A stretch of 64,000 bases of DNA from Ichthyophis bannanicus (GCA_033557465.1 CM066031.1:1068550444-1068614443), one strand, 5' to 3'. Numbered from the stretch's first letter, positions 32,946 through 45,029 are shown. Program-made: numbers and translations. Notes: generated by a model from the sequence alone, not told the origin.

Positions 32946-33900
32946 ATATAGAAACATAGAAATACGATGACAGAAAAAGACCACATGGCCTATCTAGTCA
33001 GTCTTCCATATCAACAACTACAACAGTCCCCTTTTTTCCTTTAGAGATCCTTTGTGTTTGTCCCATGCTTTTTTGAATTCAGTTACTGTCCTCATCTCTA
33101 CCACCTCCACTGGGAGACTATTCCAAGGATCCACCACTCTTTCCATAAAGAAATATTTCCGCATATCACTCCTGAATCTATCCCCATCACCCTCATCCCT
33201 TGTCCCCTCGTAGCAGAACTTGCTTTCAATTGAAAGAGGCTCTCGCCCTGAACATTTATGCCACGGAAGTATTTAAACATCTCAGTCATATTACCTCTAT
33301 CCCGCCTTTCCTCTAAGGTGTACATATTAAGATCCTTAAGTCTGTCCTCATATGCTTTATAATGAAAACCACTAACCATTTTAGTAGCCACCCTCTGCAC
33401 CGACTCCATTCTGTTCACATCCTTTTGAAGGTGCAGTCTCCAGAATTGCACACTATACTCCAAATGAGGTCGCACCAAAGACTTATACAGAGGCACTATC
33501 ACCTCCTTTTTTCTGCTAGCCATTCCTCTCTGTATGCACCCAAGCATCCTTCTAGCTTTTGCAGTCGCCTTTTCTACCTGTTTAGCTACTTTAAGATCAT
33601 CAGACACAACCATGCCTAGGACCCGCTCTTCTTTAGTGGACAAAAGTACTTCCCCCCCTATACTATATTGCTCCCTTGGATTGTTGCAGCCCAAATGTAT
33701 GACCTTACATTTTTTAACGTTAAATACCAGCTGCCAAATTCTAGACCATTCTTCAGGCTTAGCTAGATCCCTCCTCATGTTATCTACACCTTTCTGGGTG
33801 TCTACTCTATTGCAGATTTTGGTATCATCCACAAAGAGGATTGCATGTCCCCTAGTCTTTCTATATTCTGATGAAGTAAACAATCAATCTACATTTACCC
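32946..33900 (-). pseudogene. CR1 RT C-terminal half and 3' end
   Basis: A 261-codon minus-strand open frame (33883-33098) covers the region from the catalytic motif (LFVDDTKI, FVDD in place of FADD) through CKVIHLGCNNPREQYSIGGE, SLVRPHLEYSVQFWRL and LKDLNMYTLEERRDRGNMTE. The downstream FT...VVDAWNSLP-type end (33150-33110) is damaged. The tail has the GAAACATAGAAAT pattern at 32948-32960 (antisense). One long clean frame suggests moderate age. Confidence 0.9.
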
Positions 33901-33949
33901 AGTCCACTCCATTCATTAATTTATAGGTAGTAGGTATTTTGACTACAGC

Positions 33950-35055
33950 TGGGCATTGCTGGAGCAGAGGGGATCCTAAGGTGCCCAACGTCCAAGAAAG
34001 CAGCAAGACCTAAGGAAAAGAAGATTGAGATAGTGACTGATATACAAAGCGGAACCATTGGTGATGAAAGAAGAAGTCAGAGAGCATTGAAAGCCTTATC
34101 AAAGAACAAAGCACCAGGTGTTGATGGCATTCCCATAGATGTATTACAGCAATCTGATGCAGCTGTTACCATAATTACAAGGCTCTGCCAGGAAATTTGG
34201 AAGACAACATCATGGCCAATGGACTGGAAAAGATCTGTGTTTATACCAATACTAAAGAAAGGTGATCCAACTGACTGTGGAATTACCGCACAATCACTCT
34301 GATCTGACATGCCAGCAAGATTCTACTTGAGATCATTCAGCAGACACTACAACCATACCTGGAACAAGAACTGCCTGAAGTGCAAGCAGGGTTCAGGAAA
34401 GGGCAAGGAACAAGCGACGTCATCATGGATGTGAGATGGATCCTTGAAAAGACAAAAGAATACCAAAAATATATCTGTGTGTTTTATGAACTACAGTAAG
34501 ACTTTTGACTGTGTAAACCATGAGAAACTCTGAGCCACATTAAAAAGCATGGGTATACAAGAACACCTGATAGTTCGCTTGCACAACCTTAACATTGAAG
34601 AAACAACAGTTCGTACGGAACAAAGAGAAACAGAATGGTTTAAAATCAGCAAAGGTGTATGACAAGGCTGCGTACTTTCCCCTTATCTGTTTAATTTATA
34701 TACAGAACAAATCATCAGAGAAGCAGGACTATATGAAGACGTGTGAAGATTGATGGAAGACTCATCAACAACCTTCGCTATGCTGATGATACCACATTAC
34801 TGGCTGAAAGCGAAGACGATCTGATACATTTTCTTCTCAAGATCAACGAACATAGTCTTAAAATGGGCCTGCACCTTAATGTAAAGAAGACAAAGATCCT
34901 GACAACTGGCAAAATCAATAAGATAATTGAAGAAGTGGATAACTTTAACCTACTTGGATCAATTATCAATAAAGAAGCAACAAGCATTCAAGAAATCTGA
35001 CCACACATTGCTCTTGGCAGAATGGCTATGAAGGACCTAGACAAGATTCTCAAGA
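33950..35055 (+). pseudogene. RTE-clade LINE reverse transcriptase (broken)
   Basis: 34033-34302 holds ALSKNKAPGVDGIPIDVLQQ (RT block 1-2). Motif A (KTFDCVNHEKL) lies near 34500, and a motif-B-like stretch CVLSPYLFNLYTE near 34670. 34743-35000 carries RYADDTTLLAESEDDL (motif C) and VDNFNLLGSIINKEATSI. These blocks fit the RTE/BovB clade. Stops near 34302, 34660 and 34745 disable it. It is split at about 35055 by an L2 3' end. Confidence 0.88.
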
Positions 35056-35404
35056 TTCTCACTCCCTCACCAATTAAGATCAATTAAGGACTCCTCTGAC
35101 TTCCGGAAAAAAATAAAAACACACCTGTTCACTGAATACTTAGATACAATACTGGATCTACAGACTTAACACTTGACTGCCAATCACCTCTTCCATAATA
35201 CTGCCTGCTACCTAAACAGAGTACCCCATATTAGATTTATAAATAGTTGTAATAGTTGTTGCTGACATGTTATTTAGTTCTACTATGTGATGTATAAAGT
35301 TATAATGTCAACTGTTCTATGTAAAACTGTTCTGTTCAATGTAAATCGCCTTGATAACATGGAAAGGCAGTATAGAAGAAATGCTAAATAAATAAATAAA
35401 TAAA
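35056..35404 (+). repeat. L2 3' end inserted in the RTE
   Basis: DSSDFRKKIKTHLFTEYLDT (about 35095-35155) is the last block of an L2 ORF2. A 3' UTR with a TCGCCTTGAT ... AAGGCAGTATAGAAG stem-loop follows, then AAATAAATAAATAAAT (35384-35403). RTE sequence resumes at once. Confidence 0.85.
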
Positions 35405-35905
35405 ATAAGAGCAGAGATGTCTCTCTCCATACAAAGATTTTACTTTTTCAAGCCATGGTATTTTCAATATCGTCATATGGATGCAAATGCTGGACAGTAA
35501 AAAAGATAGACAGGAAGAAAATTGATACCTTTGAATTATTGTGCTGGTGATGAATACTGTGTAGCCTATGGAATGCCCAAAGAACAAACCAGTCAGTGCT
35601 AGAGGAGATCAAACCTACTTATAGTAAGCGTTTCTTAGAAGGTCAGATGACAAGACTTCAACTTTCATACTTTGGACACATCATGCGAAAAGAGAGATCA
35701 TTAGAGAAAGACATCATACTTGGCAAGGTAGAAGGTCAACGCAAAAAAGGAAGGCCAGCAATGAGATGGATCAATACAATAACAGCTATGGGTGCCACTA
35801 TGTCAACAAAAAGCCGCCTGACGGAAGACTGAACACAATTTAGGTCAACTATCCAGAGGGTTGCCATGAGTCTACACCGACTCAACGGCACTTAACATCA
35901 ACAAC
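35405..35905 (+). pseudogene. RTE C-terminal module and 3' end
   Basis: 35596-35832 reads LQLSYFGHIMRKERSLEKDI, then GKVEGQRKKGRPAMRWINTI, the RTE/BovB C-terminal module. It is followed by the family's ...IQRVAMS..R.. end and 3' tail (ATCAACAACA). The preceding part (35405-35595) is the damaged ESWTVKK...W segment. Confidence 0.88.
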
Positions 35906-36637
35906 ACTCCAGTGACCATTTTTGAAAAATATTAAAGCAAGTTTATTTTTTGAAACAAAAGGTTTCCATTCCTGAATGATAACACCTGTTCACCTGCAAG
36001 TACAGATAAAGGGCAGTGTTAGAACCTTTCTTCTACTAAAGTGTAAAGAAGTTTAAAAACTTTAAACTGATTATAGAATTTTTATAGAATATACTGTAGT
36101 TGACTTTAAAGTGCAATGTACCAATGTGTTTGTGAATACAGACTGTTATAGAAACATAAATATACTTGAAAATGTTATAAAGACTGTTATTGTTTGTTTA
36201 CAGAAATTGAATTTATACTATTCTTTTCAAATTAAAATTGGCAAATTTTCAAACGTTAAACATGATTAAGTGATTCATTATGGGAGAGTTTTCACCCCTG
36301 GGTAAGTTCTGCTTTGAATTTGAGATTTAAGACGCTGGAAAGTGCATCGAAGGAATAATAAAAAAATATTTTTTCTGTAGGCTGGGATTTTCCATTGGTG
36401 GCTTGCCTGAGGTAACTCAGCCACCCGTGACATTCAAAGCATCAAGGTAAAGTAGGGTAATGCCCCATAGAGCCCCTGGTTTACCACAGTTTTATTTTTG
36501 GAACATCATATCTGTATCTTTTAAGTAGAAGTACTATGCCTTGGGCCTTGAAGTGGATTTTCCTTTCCCTTCTCATAGATGCCATGCCAGGCTTTCCCAG
36601 GAGCAGGAACATAGAACTCCATGAACCCTCTCTTTCA
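35906..36637. other. No gene seen
   Basis: AT-rich unassigned sequence. Confidence 0.45.
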
Positions 36638-36820
36638 AGAGCAGAAGTGTCAAACTCCAGTCCTGGAGGGCCAAAACCAGCTTGGTTGTTAGGATGTCCC
36701 TAATGAATATTCATGAGATATATTTGCATACAATTGGGCAGAGCATACAAATATATATTCATTAGGGATATCCTGGTTTATGGCCCTCCAGGCCTGGGGT
36801 TTAACACTTCTGCTCTAGAG
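36638..36820. mobile_element. Hairpin MITE with octamer motif
   Basis: Terminal inverted repeats AGAGCAGAAGTGTCAAACTC and (antisense at the right) AGAGCAGAAGTGTTAAACCC enclose a palindrome. Its centre holds ATTTGCAT (36722-36729), and its arms hold CCCTAATGAATATTCATGAG and the matching TATTCATTAGGGATATCCTG. No coding capacity. Confidence 0.85.
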
Positions 36821-37464
36821 AGTACATCAGAGAGGAGAACAGCATCAAATTTTCTGTGGGTCAGTGTGATCCCTTTTCTTTCCCTCCCTCACTTTTCTGT
36901 AGTGAGTCACTATGCAACTGCTGCTCTTTATTTTCCCTTTCCCCTATAACTTTCACTACCACTGATTAGAGCAGAGCAGTAGGTTTTTGAACTACATGGG
37001 CTACTTCAGAAGTAAGATGCTGCTCACATATCTGTCTTGAATATGTCTACTAAACTTAGGCACAGAGGGTGGCATTTTCGATGGCATTTACATGGGTAAC
37101 TGCCCTAGTTATCCATGTAAATGCCTTATCTGGGATTTTAGAAGGGCACCTACATGGATAGTGCCTTTTGAAAAGCCCGGATAAGTCTCTAACGTGCCCA
37201 GATGCTATGCGGTTAGCATCAGGGCATGTTGGGGGTGTGCAGGGTAGAGTAAGGGAGGAGGAAAGGGCTAAGCGAGTAGTATAGAAAATCACTGCTACTT
37301 GCTTAGCCCCAGTGGCTGCTGGCGCATCCAACATAACTCAGATTTTCACTTCTGCTGCTGCGGAAGTGAAAATCTGGGTTAAGGGGGTCAGTGGACAGTT
37401 TATGCACCGAGGCAGCACATAGCCTGTCTAAATCAAAAATGGGCCCATACTGTATGCAAGGCTA
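36821..37464. other. No gene seen; possible Harbinger-like terminus at left
   Basis: GAATATGTCTACTAAACT at 37039-37056 resembles the terminal repeat seen at 41792, and GGGGAATGTTTACTAAGCAG (antisense) is at 38043-38062. The pair could delimit a 1-kb element containing the L2 piece. A local palindrome (ATTTACATGGGTAACTGCCC ... GTTATCCATGTAAAT) lies at 37085-37120. Confidence 0.35.
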
Positions 37465-37795
37465 CCTGCTGTCTAGACTATTGCAACCTCCTCCTTGCTG
37501 GTCTCCTTCTGAATCATCTCACTTACCTTCAATCTGTTCAAAACAAAGCTGTGCAGCTAATCTTCCACCAGCCTCGATATGCTCATATAGCCCCCTCTTC
37601 TCAAGCCGCTTCATTGGCTCCCTATGCATTTCCATATCCAGTTCAGACTTCTCCTACTGACCTATAAGTGTACTCATTCTGCTACTTAGTACCTTTCCTC
37701 TCCTCTCTCCCTACACCCCTCCTCGGGAGCTTTGCTCTTCTGGCAAATAGCTTCTATCAGTGCTCTTGCCTTCTATTGCCAACTCCAGACTTTGG
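37465..37795 (+). repeat. L2-clade LINE RT C-terminal fragment
   Basis: Broken translation gives LDYCNLLLAGLLLNHLTYLQ and a damaged CSATLPP-type end. It is the same subfamily as the outer L2 at 4339-4955, which shares the CAACCTCCTCCTTGCTGGTC DNA segment in antisense. Confidence 0.75.
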
Positions 37796-38862
37796 TACCG
37801 GTAGCACAGCTGCACAATGGCACCTCTTGAGGGGGCATTAAATGCGGTCAAGTTATCACCAGTAATGACAACTAGTGCACGGCAATATTCTGCATACTAG
37901 CTACCACTGGTCAACATGTCCACTCTCCGTCCCGATCCTGCCTTGTGGCATGCTAAGCAGATAATGTGGAAATAACCCTGCGCTGTCTGTTAGCGCATGC
38001 TGGATAGCTTGCACTGAAGCCCATGCTATGTAACAGTTGGCACTGCTTAGTAAACATTCCCCTTATTTGTACAACTCTATAGCAATCAGTGCGGAAACCC
38101 CAGCAATTGCACCTCTGGCAAAATTGGGGAGCTGCTGCGATGGCCTTTCTCCCCTTTGCCCCACCCAAAATAAGTAGGTAAACTATGCTTATGAATCACA
38201 CACATTAAAAAACGCTTACAAAAATTAGGCAACAAGCAGTCACTGCCTTGTTAAACTGCAGTGCCTGAGGAACCCTAAATCATAATTATAAAAAGCACAT
38301 CAAATCATTGTTCTGCATCCATCACTCATAGCTATTCTCTCTATGAAGGGACAATATTCACAGGATACTAGTCAGATGCCTTTTTTGCACCATGCAGTTC
38401 TCAACCTTCGTATTACTGTCATAGCTTCACAGCCTCGTAACTTCCACTCCACAGAGGCGAGCAACATTAGATGCACGAGACTGTAAAGTCTCTTCTATCA
38501 CACATGAGGGCTTTATCACTGTATGAGCTACACCTCATCCCCTGCAATTGTACCATAACAGAAAGAGATCTGCCTTTTTATTTTCTTTTATTGCACTTCA
38601 CTTTTTTTGTGTTAGAAATTTTTAGTACGAGAGATGAGCAGTTTTGGCTATAGTTTGGATGTGATTATTTTGATCGTGATTGGTTTAATGAGAATTTTTA
38701 CAGTTTGATGCCTGAATTATTGTGATTTTTGCAATTTTTGTGTATTATGTTTCTGCTCACTGTTGTGATTAATTTTGGATTTGGCATTTTATAAAATTGA
38801 GATAATAAAATACATCCCATTCCGGCAAGCACCAGATCACCTGCTATCCATCTACCAGTTAC
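37796..38862. other. No gene seen
   Basis: Unassigned. It includes the possible Harbinger-like right end at 38043-38062. Confidence 0.4.
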
Positions 38863-39100
38863 GTATTTATTTATTTAAACTTATTATACCACCTTTCTAC
38901 CATTCAAAGTGGTTTACAGATAACAAAAAATCGTAACAGGGCCAAAGGAGGTACTCTGTTGTACAGGGAACTGAACAGTATAACAGTAATATAACTAGAA
39001 ACTCTGAACTATTTACAGGTTAAGTAAAGTATGTAAATCTACATCATTTATCAACTCAACAGGTAGCTTTCAGTTTAAGTTTAAAATCCAGCAGAGAGCT
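38863..39100 (-). repeat. L2-type 3' tail
   Basis: TATTTATTTATTTAAAC at the left is an AAATA tail on the minus strand. ACCACTTTGAATGGTAGAAA (antisense) then forms the stem-loop of the L2 end. Sequence further right is unassigned. Confidence 0.7.
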
Positions 39101-39600
39101 TTTAGTTTAAACTTAATACTCAGTCAGGGCCTAGTAGCAGCATAGAGCTTTCAGTTTAAATTTAAACCACAGCAGAGGGCTTTCTGGTTAAATTTAGAAC
39201 CCAAGACTCCTTCAATCCAAGCAAGGGCTGTATGAATCACCCATGAAATTGGCCACAGATTACCTTAGAAGTACAGGACAGGATACTGTGTAGCAGCCAG
39301 TTTTTAATAAGTCTTCTTTCCCTCCCTCCCTCCTCGACCCCCACCCAACCCTGGGATAATCTTAGCTTTATAGGTGCTTAAATCTCTTAAAGGAAAGGAG
39401 GTGCTATCCTCATCAAGCATAAATTAAGGAGCTGAGATTAATTAAGCTTCAGGTGAACAAAGTACATTAAACATATTAGGTAGTTTTATTAGTATAAGTA
39501 TCCCCAGCAACCCTTAGTAAGTAAAGAACTTAAATACCTAAACACATCCTTAAAATTAAGATGCAGACAGCAGTCCAGTAGCGAGATGGGGGTTTTCCAG
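39101..39600. other. No gene seen; local repeats of GAGAGCTTTCAGTTTAA type
   Basis: Imperfect copies of AGCAGAGAGCTTTTAGTTTAA recur at about 39062, 39092, 39135 and 39170, a degenerate short tandem array. No coding sequence. Confidence 0.5.
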
Positions 39601-39649
39601 TCTTTTGCATCGACTGTCACATGTATGATTTTCTACCAGTTGGTGAGAG

Positions 39650-40325
39650 GTCTTAGGTATGCACTAGGTGCAAGGAGCTCTTTGCTCTCAGGGAACGAAT
39701 CCGATCTCTGCAGGCTAGAATAGCAGACCTGGAGGACATAAGGAAGAAAGAGATGTACATAGACAAGACCTACAGGGATATAGTACTGAAGTCCCACCTC
39801 CAGTCTGGCAGCATCCCTGTTGCCATGGAGGAGAGAGATCACGTGACAGGACAGCATCACCCTGTTGTGACAGGAAGTAATCCTATAGCTAGGACCTGTC
39901 TTCCAGGTGATGTAAAACCCTCTCACACTGAAGAGTTTTCTCCAGGGCGATGTGCCCATGAGGGAAGGGTTAGGACAGCCGTTATAGTTGGTCCTTCGAT
40001 CATTAGGCATGTAGATAGCTGGGTGGCTGGTGGATGTGAGGATTGCCTGGTAACATGCCTGCCTGATGCGAAGATAGTGGACCTCATGAGCCACCTAGAC
40101 AAGGTCTTAGATAGTGCTGGGGAGGAGTCTGTTGTCTTGGTACATGTCAGTACCAATAACATAGTTAAGTGTGGTAGGGAGGTTCCGGAGGCTAAATTTA
40201 GGCTTTTAAATAGGAAGTTGAAATCCAGAACTTCCAGGATAGCATTCTTCGAAATGCTTCCTTTTCCACACACAGGACCCAAAAGGCAGGCGGAGCTCCG
40301 GAGACTCGATGCGTGTATTAAATGA
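39650..40325 (+). pseudogene. CR1 ORF1 with SGNH/GDSL-type esterase domain
   Basis: The N-terminus shows a Cys pair (CTRCKEL) and a coiled coil (ALRERIRSLQARIADLED, about 39675-39735). From about 39975 the esterase domain reads TAVIVGPSIIRHVDSWV, then SVVLVHVSTNNIVKCGREVP and FEMLPFPHTGPKRQAEL. In intact CR1 ORF1s the first block is VGDSI. Here the Asp before the catalytic Ser is Pro, and the HVGTND block reads HVSTNN, so two active-site blocks are altered. The frame is open from 39753 to 40325; damaged sequence continues to about 40480. Confidence 0.85.
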
Positions 40326-40516
40326 TGGTGCAAGGATGACGGTTTTGGATTTGTTAGGAACTGGGGAACATTCTAGGGAAAGGAGGGGTTCTTCTGAAGG
40401 AATGAGTTCTACCTTAACTGGAACGGAACCAGGCTGCTGGCATTAACCTTTAAAAAGGAGATAGAGCAGCTTTTAAAATAGATAATAGGGGAAAGCCGAC
40501 AGTAGCCCAAGAGCGC

Positions 40517-40850
40517 ATGGTTCAGAACAATGTATCCTTGAAGGATACTAGCAAAAGATTGAAGTTAGGGCATATCAGTAGAAAGTTCCCAATAAAGACA
40601 AAAGTAGCCCAAATGCCTTTGAGTACAGAGCAGACAGAGCTTAAAGATTCCAAATTACCCCTGCCTACTGATAACCAAATTAATATGAATAAAATACAGC
40701 CTCTAAAATGCTTGTATGCAAATGCTAGAAGTCTAAAAAATAAGATGGGGGAATTAGAATATATAACACTAAACGAGAGGTTAGATTTGATTGGTATCTC
40801 GGAGACATGTTGGAAGGAGCAGGGGCGGCTTTATAATGAGGCCGAGTGAG
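40517..40850 (+). pseudogene. CR1 ORF2 start: endonuclease N-terminus
   Basis: A 110-codon open frame ends in LKCLYANARSLKNKMGELEY and LDLIGISETCW, the first two motifs (Asn and the metal-binding Glu) of the APE-type endonuclease of CR1 ORF2. The rest of the domain is absent because foreign sequence begins at about 40823-40850. Confidence 0.88.
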
Positions 40851-41270
40851 GCGGTGGCCTCAGGCAGTAACTTTTTGGGGGCAGCAAAAATTGCCCCCAA
40901 AAGACCGCTTCACTTGGCCTTAAAAAACAAACAAAACAAAAAAAAAAAGATAGCCGGAGCCGTGGCAGCATGAAGTGCCACGCGGCCTCCTGGCTCCCAG
41001 GCAGAGGGGGAGTTTCCCTTTCTTGCGGCTCTGTTAGTTAAGCCCGCCAGTGCTGATGGGTAACAGCCTGCTCTTTCCCTGCTGCCAGTGCCGCCGTGAA
41101 AAACAGAGGGCAGCAGCAGCAGAAGGGAAAGAGCAGGCAGTTCTGGACAGAGGTATGAGGAGGAGGAGGGTGCGCGCGCTCAAGCTGCAAGTTGCACAGG
41201 GCGCGATTGCAGCTTGGGTATGGCCCTGTGTGCAAACATCTTGCATTCCCTCTGTTTTTTTGAAGGTGTG
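40823..41270. repeat. GC-rich insert with hAT-like ends in CR1
   Basis: The insert starts CAGGGGCGGCTTTATAATGA and has ATGGCCCTG near 41220-41228, a possible CAGGG...CCCTG pair. A palindromic GGGGGCAGCAAAAATTGCCCCC occupies about 40876-40898. The 8-base flanks do not match, so a simple hAT insertion is not shown; a composite deletion-insertion is likely. Confidence 0.45.
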
Positions 41271-41274
41271 AATA

Positions 41275-41791
41275 AACAGGTAGACAAAGGTGAGTCGGTT
41301 GATATAGTGTATCTGGACTTTCAGAAAGCCTTTGACAAGGTCCTTCATGAGAGACTTTTGGAAAATTAAAAAGTCATAGGATAGGAGGCAGTGTATTATT
41401 GTGGATCAGGAACTGGTTAAAAGATAGAAAGCAGAGGGTAGGGCTAAATGGCCAATTTTCCCAATGGAGAAAGGTGAATAGTGGAGTACCCCAGGGATCT
41501 GTGCTGAGTCCGCTGCTTTATAACATATTCATAGATGATCTGGAAAAGGGAATAATGAGTGAGGTTATCAAATTTGCAGATGACACAAAACTATTCAAAG
41601 TTGTTAAAGCCCATGAGGTTTGTGGAAAATTGCAAGAGGATCTGGATAAATTGGAAGACTGGGCATCCAATTAGCAGATTAAATGTAATTTGGACAAGTG
41701 CAAAGTTATGCACTTAGGAAAGAAAAACCCAAACTATGGTTACACGATGCAAGGTTCCACATTAGGAACCACTACCCAGGAAAACGATTTA
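41275..41791 (+). pseudogene. CR1 RT, motif A through motif C
   Basis: Motif A (SVDIVYLDFQKAFDKV, about 41295-41340) is followed by a stop. 41399-41674 carries SGVPQGSVLSPLLYNIFIDD and IKFADDTKLFKVV (catalytic FADD), and 41690 onward carries KCKVMHLGKKNPNYGYTMQG. The frame runs into the Harbinger-like element at 41792. Confidence 0.9.
41789..41791. repeat. TTA target-site duplication (left; right copy 45673-45675)
   Basis: TTA precedes the left terminal repeat and follows the right one. Confidence 0.8.
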
Positions 41792-42950
41792 GAGGTATGT
41801 TTACTAAAGGGTGCTAACGTCGCAGCGGCAAAATTAGTGCGCAATAAGGTACGTTATCGGGCGATAATGCGCCTGCGGCATTAAGGCACCCTAACGCCGT
41901 GAAATCCGGCACTGAAGGGCGGAGGAAGGCTTCCCAGAGGGTGGAGAGAAGGGGGTCAATGGGTGGAGAGTGGTAGGGGAGAGGCTCCAGGCATACTAAT
42001 GCTGTGGAATCCGGGTCTGATCACTAACCCCAGTGAAACCCTCGCGTTAAGGCACATGTGCAGGAAAGAGAAACCATTTCCGTCAGCAATGTACAGCAAA
42101 GCCAGGGAAACCCAAATAAAGTGATAGTTGTGATACATGTGCACGGAACAAAAGGGCAAATAAACATGGAAAATGACCTGAACAAAATTTAAAATCACCA
42201 TAACCAAGTTGGCCAATAGTGATATTAATGGGAAAAATAAAAAAACACTACTGAGAAAGCTCCAAAAAAAGCTATCGTTTTTGGAAGGGTCTATGCTCTG
42301 TCCCCCTACAAGGTGAATGATCCCACATTGAAATAGCGCTGATCAGGGCTTTCCATTTTTATTGGACAGATTTCTTATGGCGTGCACATGTGTGGCAACA
42401 GCAGGGTGGGCATGTCGGAAAGGGCAACTGTACAGATGCTGGAATATGGGATACAGAGGGCTGCAGGCGGCACGTGCTATGGTGCAGCTGGGGCACAGTG
42501 CGGACTAGGGAGATGCCTAGGTGGCATATAGGAATGCTGAAACTGTACAGCAGCCATACAGCAACTGATGAGGGCCCAACATGGGCACGAGTGTGTTTCT
42601 CACAGTGTCACAGAGGATAGTACCCAGCAGGTACCCCCAAGAGCACAGAACATTGGCAGGCGGTGCTGGGGGGGAAGCGTGGACGTCTATGCAGGCACCC
42701 CTTCCCCAGATCCCATACCATAGGCAGTCGCCTACCAGAACACTGGATGGCCTGAGACTGCACACCACCAGCATAAGGGCATGTCAGCATGGTGGCGGAG
42801 GGGTACTGGTGGTGGAGGGGGCAGTGGCATCTGCCCACAGCAGACCATGGCCTAGCCCTGTTTAGGTGGGTGCCGTGCACTGCAACAGACAGGCTCTGTC
42901 TGATGAACAGTCATGGTACCCCCAGGGAATGAACTGTCCCTGTGGCAACA

Positions 42951-43025
42951 GTGTGGTGCAGTACACACAGCCAGTGTGTTCAGGAGCAGAAGGTCACAGG
43001 TTCAAGTCCCAGCTGTGGCTCCTGC
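42951..43025 (+). repeat. tRNA-like segment inside the Harbinger-like element
   Basis: CACAGGTTCAAGTCCCAGCTGTGG contains a good B box (GGTTCAAGTCC) in a small arm-like palindrome. The A box is poor. Related to the pair at 45030-45468. Confidence 0.5.
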
Positions 43026-43158
43026 CAACCCAGTCATCATATTTTACCCAGTACTAAACCGTGGTAATAAAGATGGAACCTTTGTAAATAACATTAACAT
43101 GCCTGAAACGCCTATATTTTACCCTACAGAGCACAGACACCATAAACATGTGCAATAC

Positions 43159-43366
43159 CTAGAGCAGAGTTTCCCAAATGCAGTCCTGGAGGGCCAAAAA
43201 CCATTCAGGTTTCATGCTGTCTCTAATAAAAAAATGCCTGTACTGCATTTCTATGTGCCGCCCCCATGGTATGCAAATGTATCTCATGCATATTCATTAG
43301 GGACAGCATGAAAACCCAAACAGTGTTTGGCCCACCAGGACCGGAGTTGGGAACCTCTGCCCTAGA
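43159..43366. mobile_element. Hairpin MITE with octamer motif
   Basis: Terminal arms AGAGCAGAGTTTCCCAA and (right, antisense) AGGGCAGAGGTTCCCAA enclose a palindrome with ATGCAAAT at 43271-43278 and facing GTCCTGGAGGGCCAAA / TTTGGCCCACCAGGAC. It is nested in the Harbinger-like element, so it is probably younger than, or was carried in with, that element. Confidence 0.85.
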
Positions 43367-45029
43367 GCAGCGGCCAACAGGGGCAGAAACACCTGCACCC
43401 ACAGGCTCCATTATCCAAAGCCTCATGGAGAGGCAGGATGTTGGGCCCTGCGTGCAGCAGCATCTCACAATACTAGCACTTGCATACCTTAGCAATGCCG
43501 CCCTAAACCTGGGAATATGTTACACATATATCAAAAGGATGCTGTGATTAATGGCAGATAGCAATTCCTAAGTTCAGCACAATTTGCTGATTGAGCTGCA
43601 TCATAGCAACCTTTCTGATGTCTGTGGATTGTGTTTCAGTTCTGGTTTCTGACAGTGTTTACCACCCCGGGGAGTGACCCCAACAGTATTGCGTACCATA
43701 GCCATGCCTGCAGTGTGCCCAGGACTGGTGCGGTGGCCAGGGCTGCCAAAAACCTCTATATTTGCACAATGCTTGCATAAGTGTGGGAGTGTGTGTCTGT
43801 CTATCCAGTGTGTGGTGGCTGCCAACACCTTACTCAGCCCATACTGCTTGCACTGTTTCCAGTGTTAGCCTGCCAATGTGCATAATGAGGAGCAAGGTAC
43901 CGTGAGTATGGCCCGGACAGGGCGCATCTGCATAGGGCAATGGCTGGGACATTGTAGTGCCTGGCCACCACCTGCACGGACAGGGTGGCTACTCTCACCC
44001 TGACTGAGCAGTGACCACGGCATGGCTAGGTTCCCCTAAAGTGCTATATAGTATTTCTCTCAAGTGATATATATATGGGTTCTCTTTTCTGGGGCCCAAT
44101 CACTGATTTATCTGCTTAGTGGGTGTGCTCACATCCCAGTTTTGGGTGCACACATCTCCTCCAGGAACATGCACTATGGACTAGCTAGCAGACTGTCTGC
44201 AGTTAGTATGTGTATGGCTGGAACACCTTGCAGGGTGCAGTGGCTGGAGACTCACTGTGCTCACTGCTGCAGAATGTCAGATACTGGTGGGGAGCAGCTG
44301 AGCATTTCCAGGCCTACTGTCTGTCTGCTATTGCCTTATGGATGTATACAGATCTGCATTGACTGCTCTATAGGGTGCCTGTTCCCCAGAAGGACTGGGG
44401 TTGATGGTCCCCTCTACTGCCACCATTGCAGGGATGTAGAATGTGGATCTGTTGGTGGGAGATCCTGTCCCCCACCCTAAGCCCCAGAGGGTGGGTTGTG
44501 CTACATAATCCGCCTATGGGTCCAAACACCCCCTTCACTTAAATCATGTGACCATGGCACCCACACAGGATATGCACTATCCTGGGTGCATCATAGTCCA
44601 CAAGGGCTAAACGTGACTGGGAAATATGGATGGACACAAGTGTATCCTAGGTGTGTCTGCAAGGACTATCTATCACACACTGGCACTGATGGTGACCTGC
44701 AGCATAGCCTATCTCAGCTAAGCCAGGTGCTGCGGACCTGGTGCTGGGTGCCCCACCTCGCCCTCAGGGTGAGCACAGTACCTGCACAATGTGAAGGTCT
44801 GTAGCTACTCTGTGCCAGTAACACACACGGTCAGTTCCCCCTACCAGGCCAAGGTGCTGTGGGGGTGCATACCCCATCTTGTGATCATCTGTAGACTGCT
44901 GATCTGCATGTGCAGTGCATCATGGGTACAGGTGGGTTAACCCTATCCTGGTAACCACAGTAGACAGTTTGTGTGGTGACCTGCAGTCCTTCTGTAGCCA
45001 GCCAGGGGTCTGTTAGTAGCTATAGAGAT
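43367..45029. other. Interior of the Harbinger-like element; no gene seen
   Basis: Fairly GC-balanced unique-looking sequence with short frames up to 138 codons (44064-44480, Cys-rich). I do not recognise any product. No DDE or Myb-like Harbinger protein is evident in either strand. Confidence 0.45.

Noticed and set aside
43367..44804. Host gene exons in the 43-45 kb open frames
   Set aside because: The frames are short, sit inside a transposon with defined ends, and lack splice signals and any recognisable domain.
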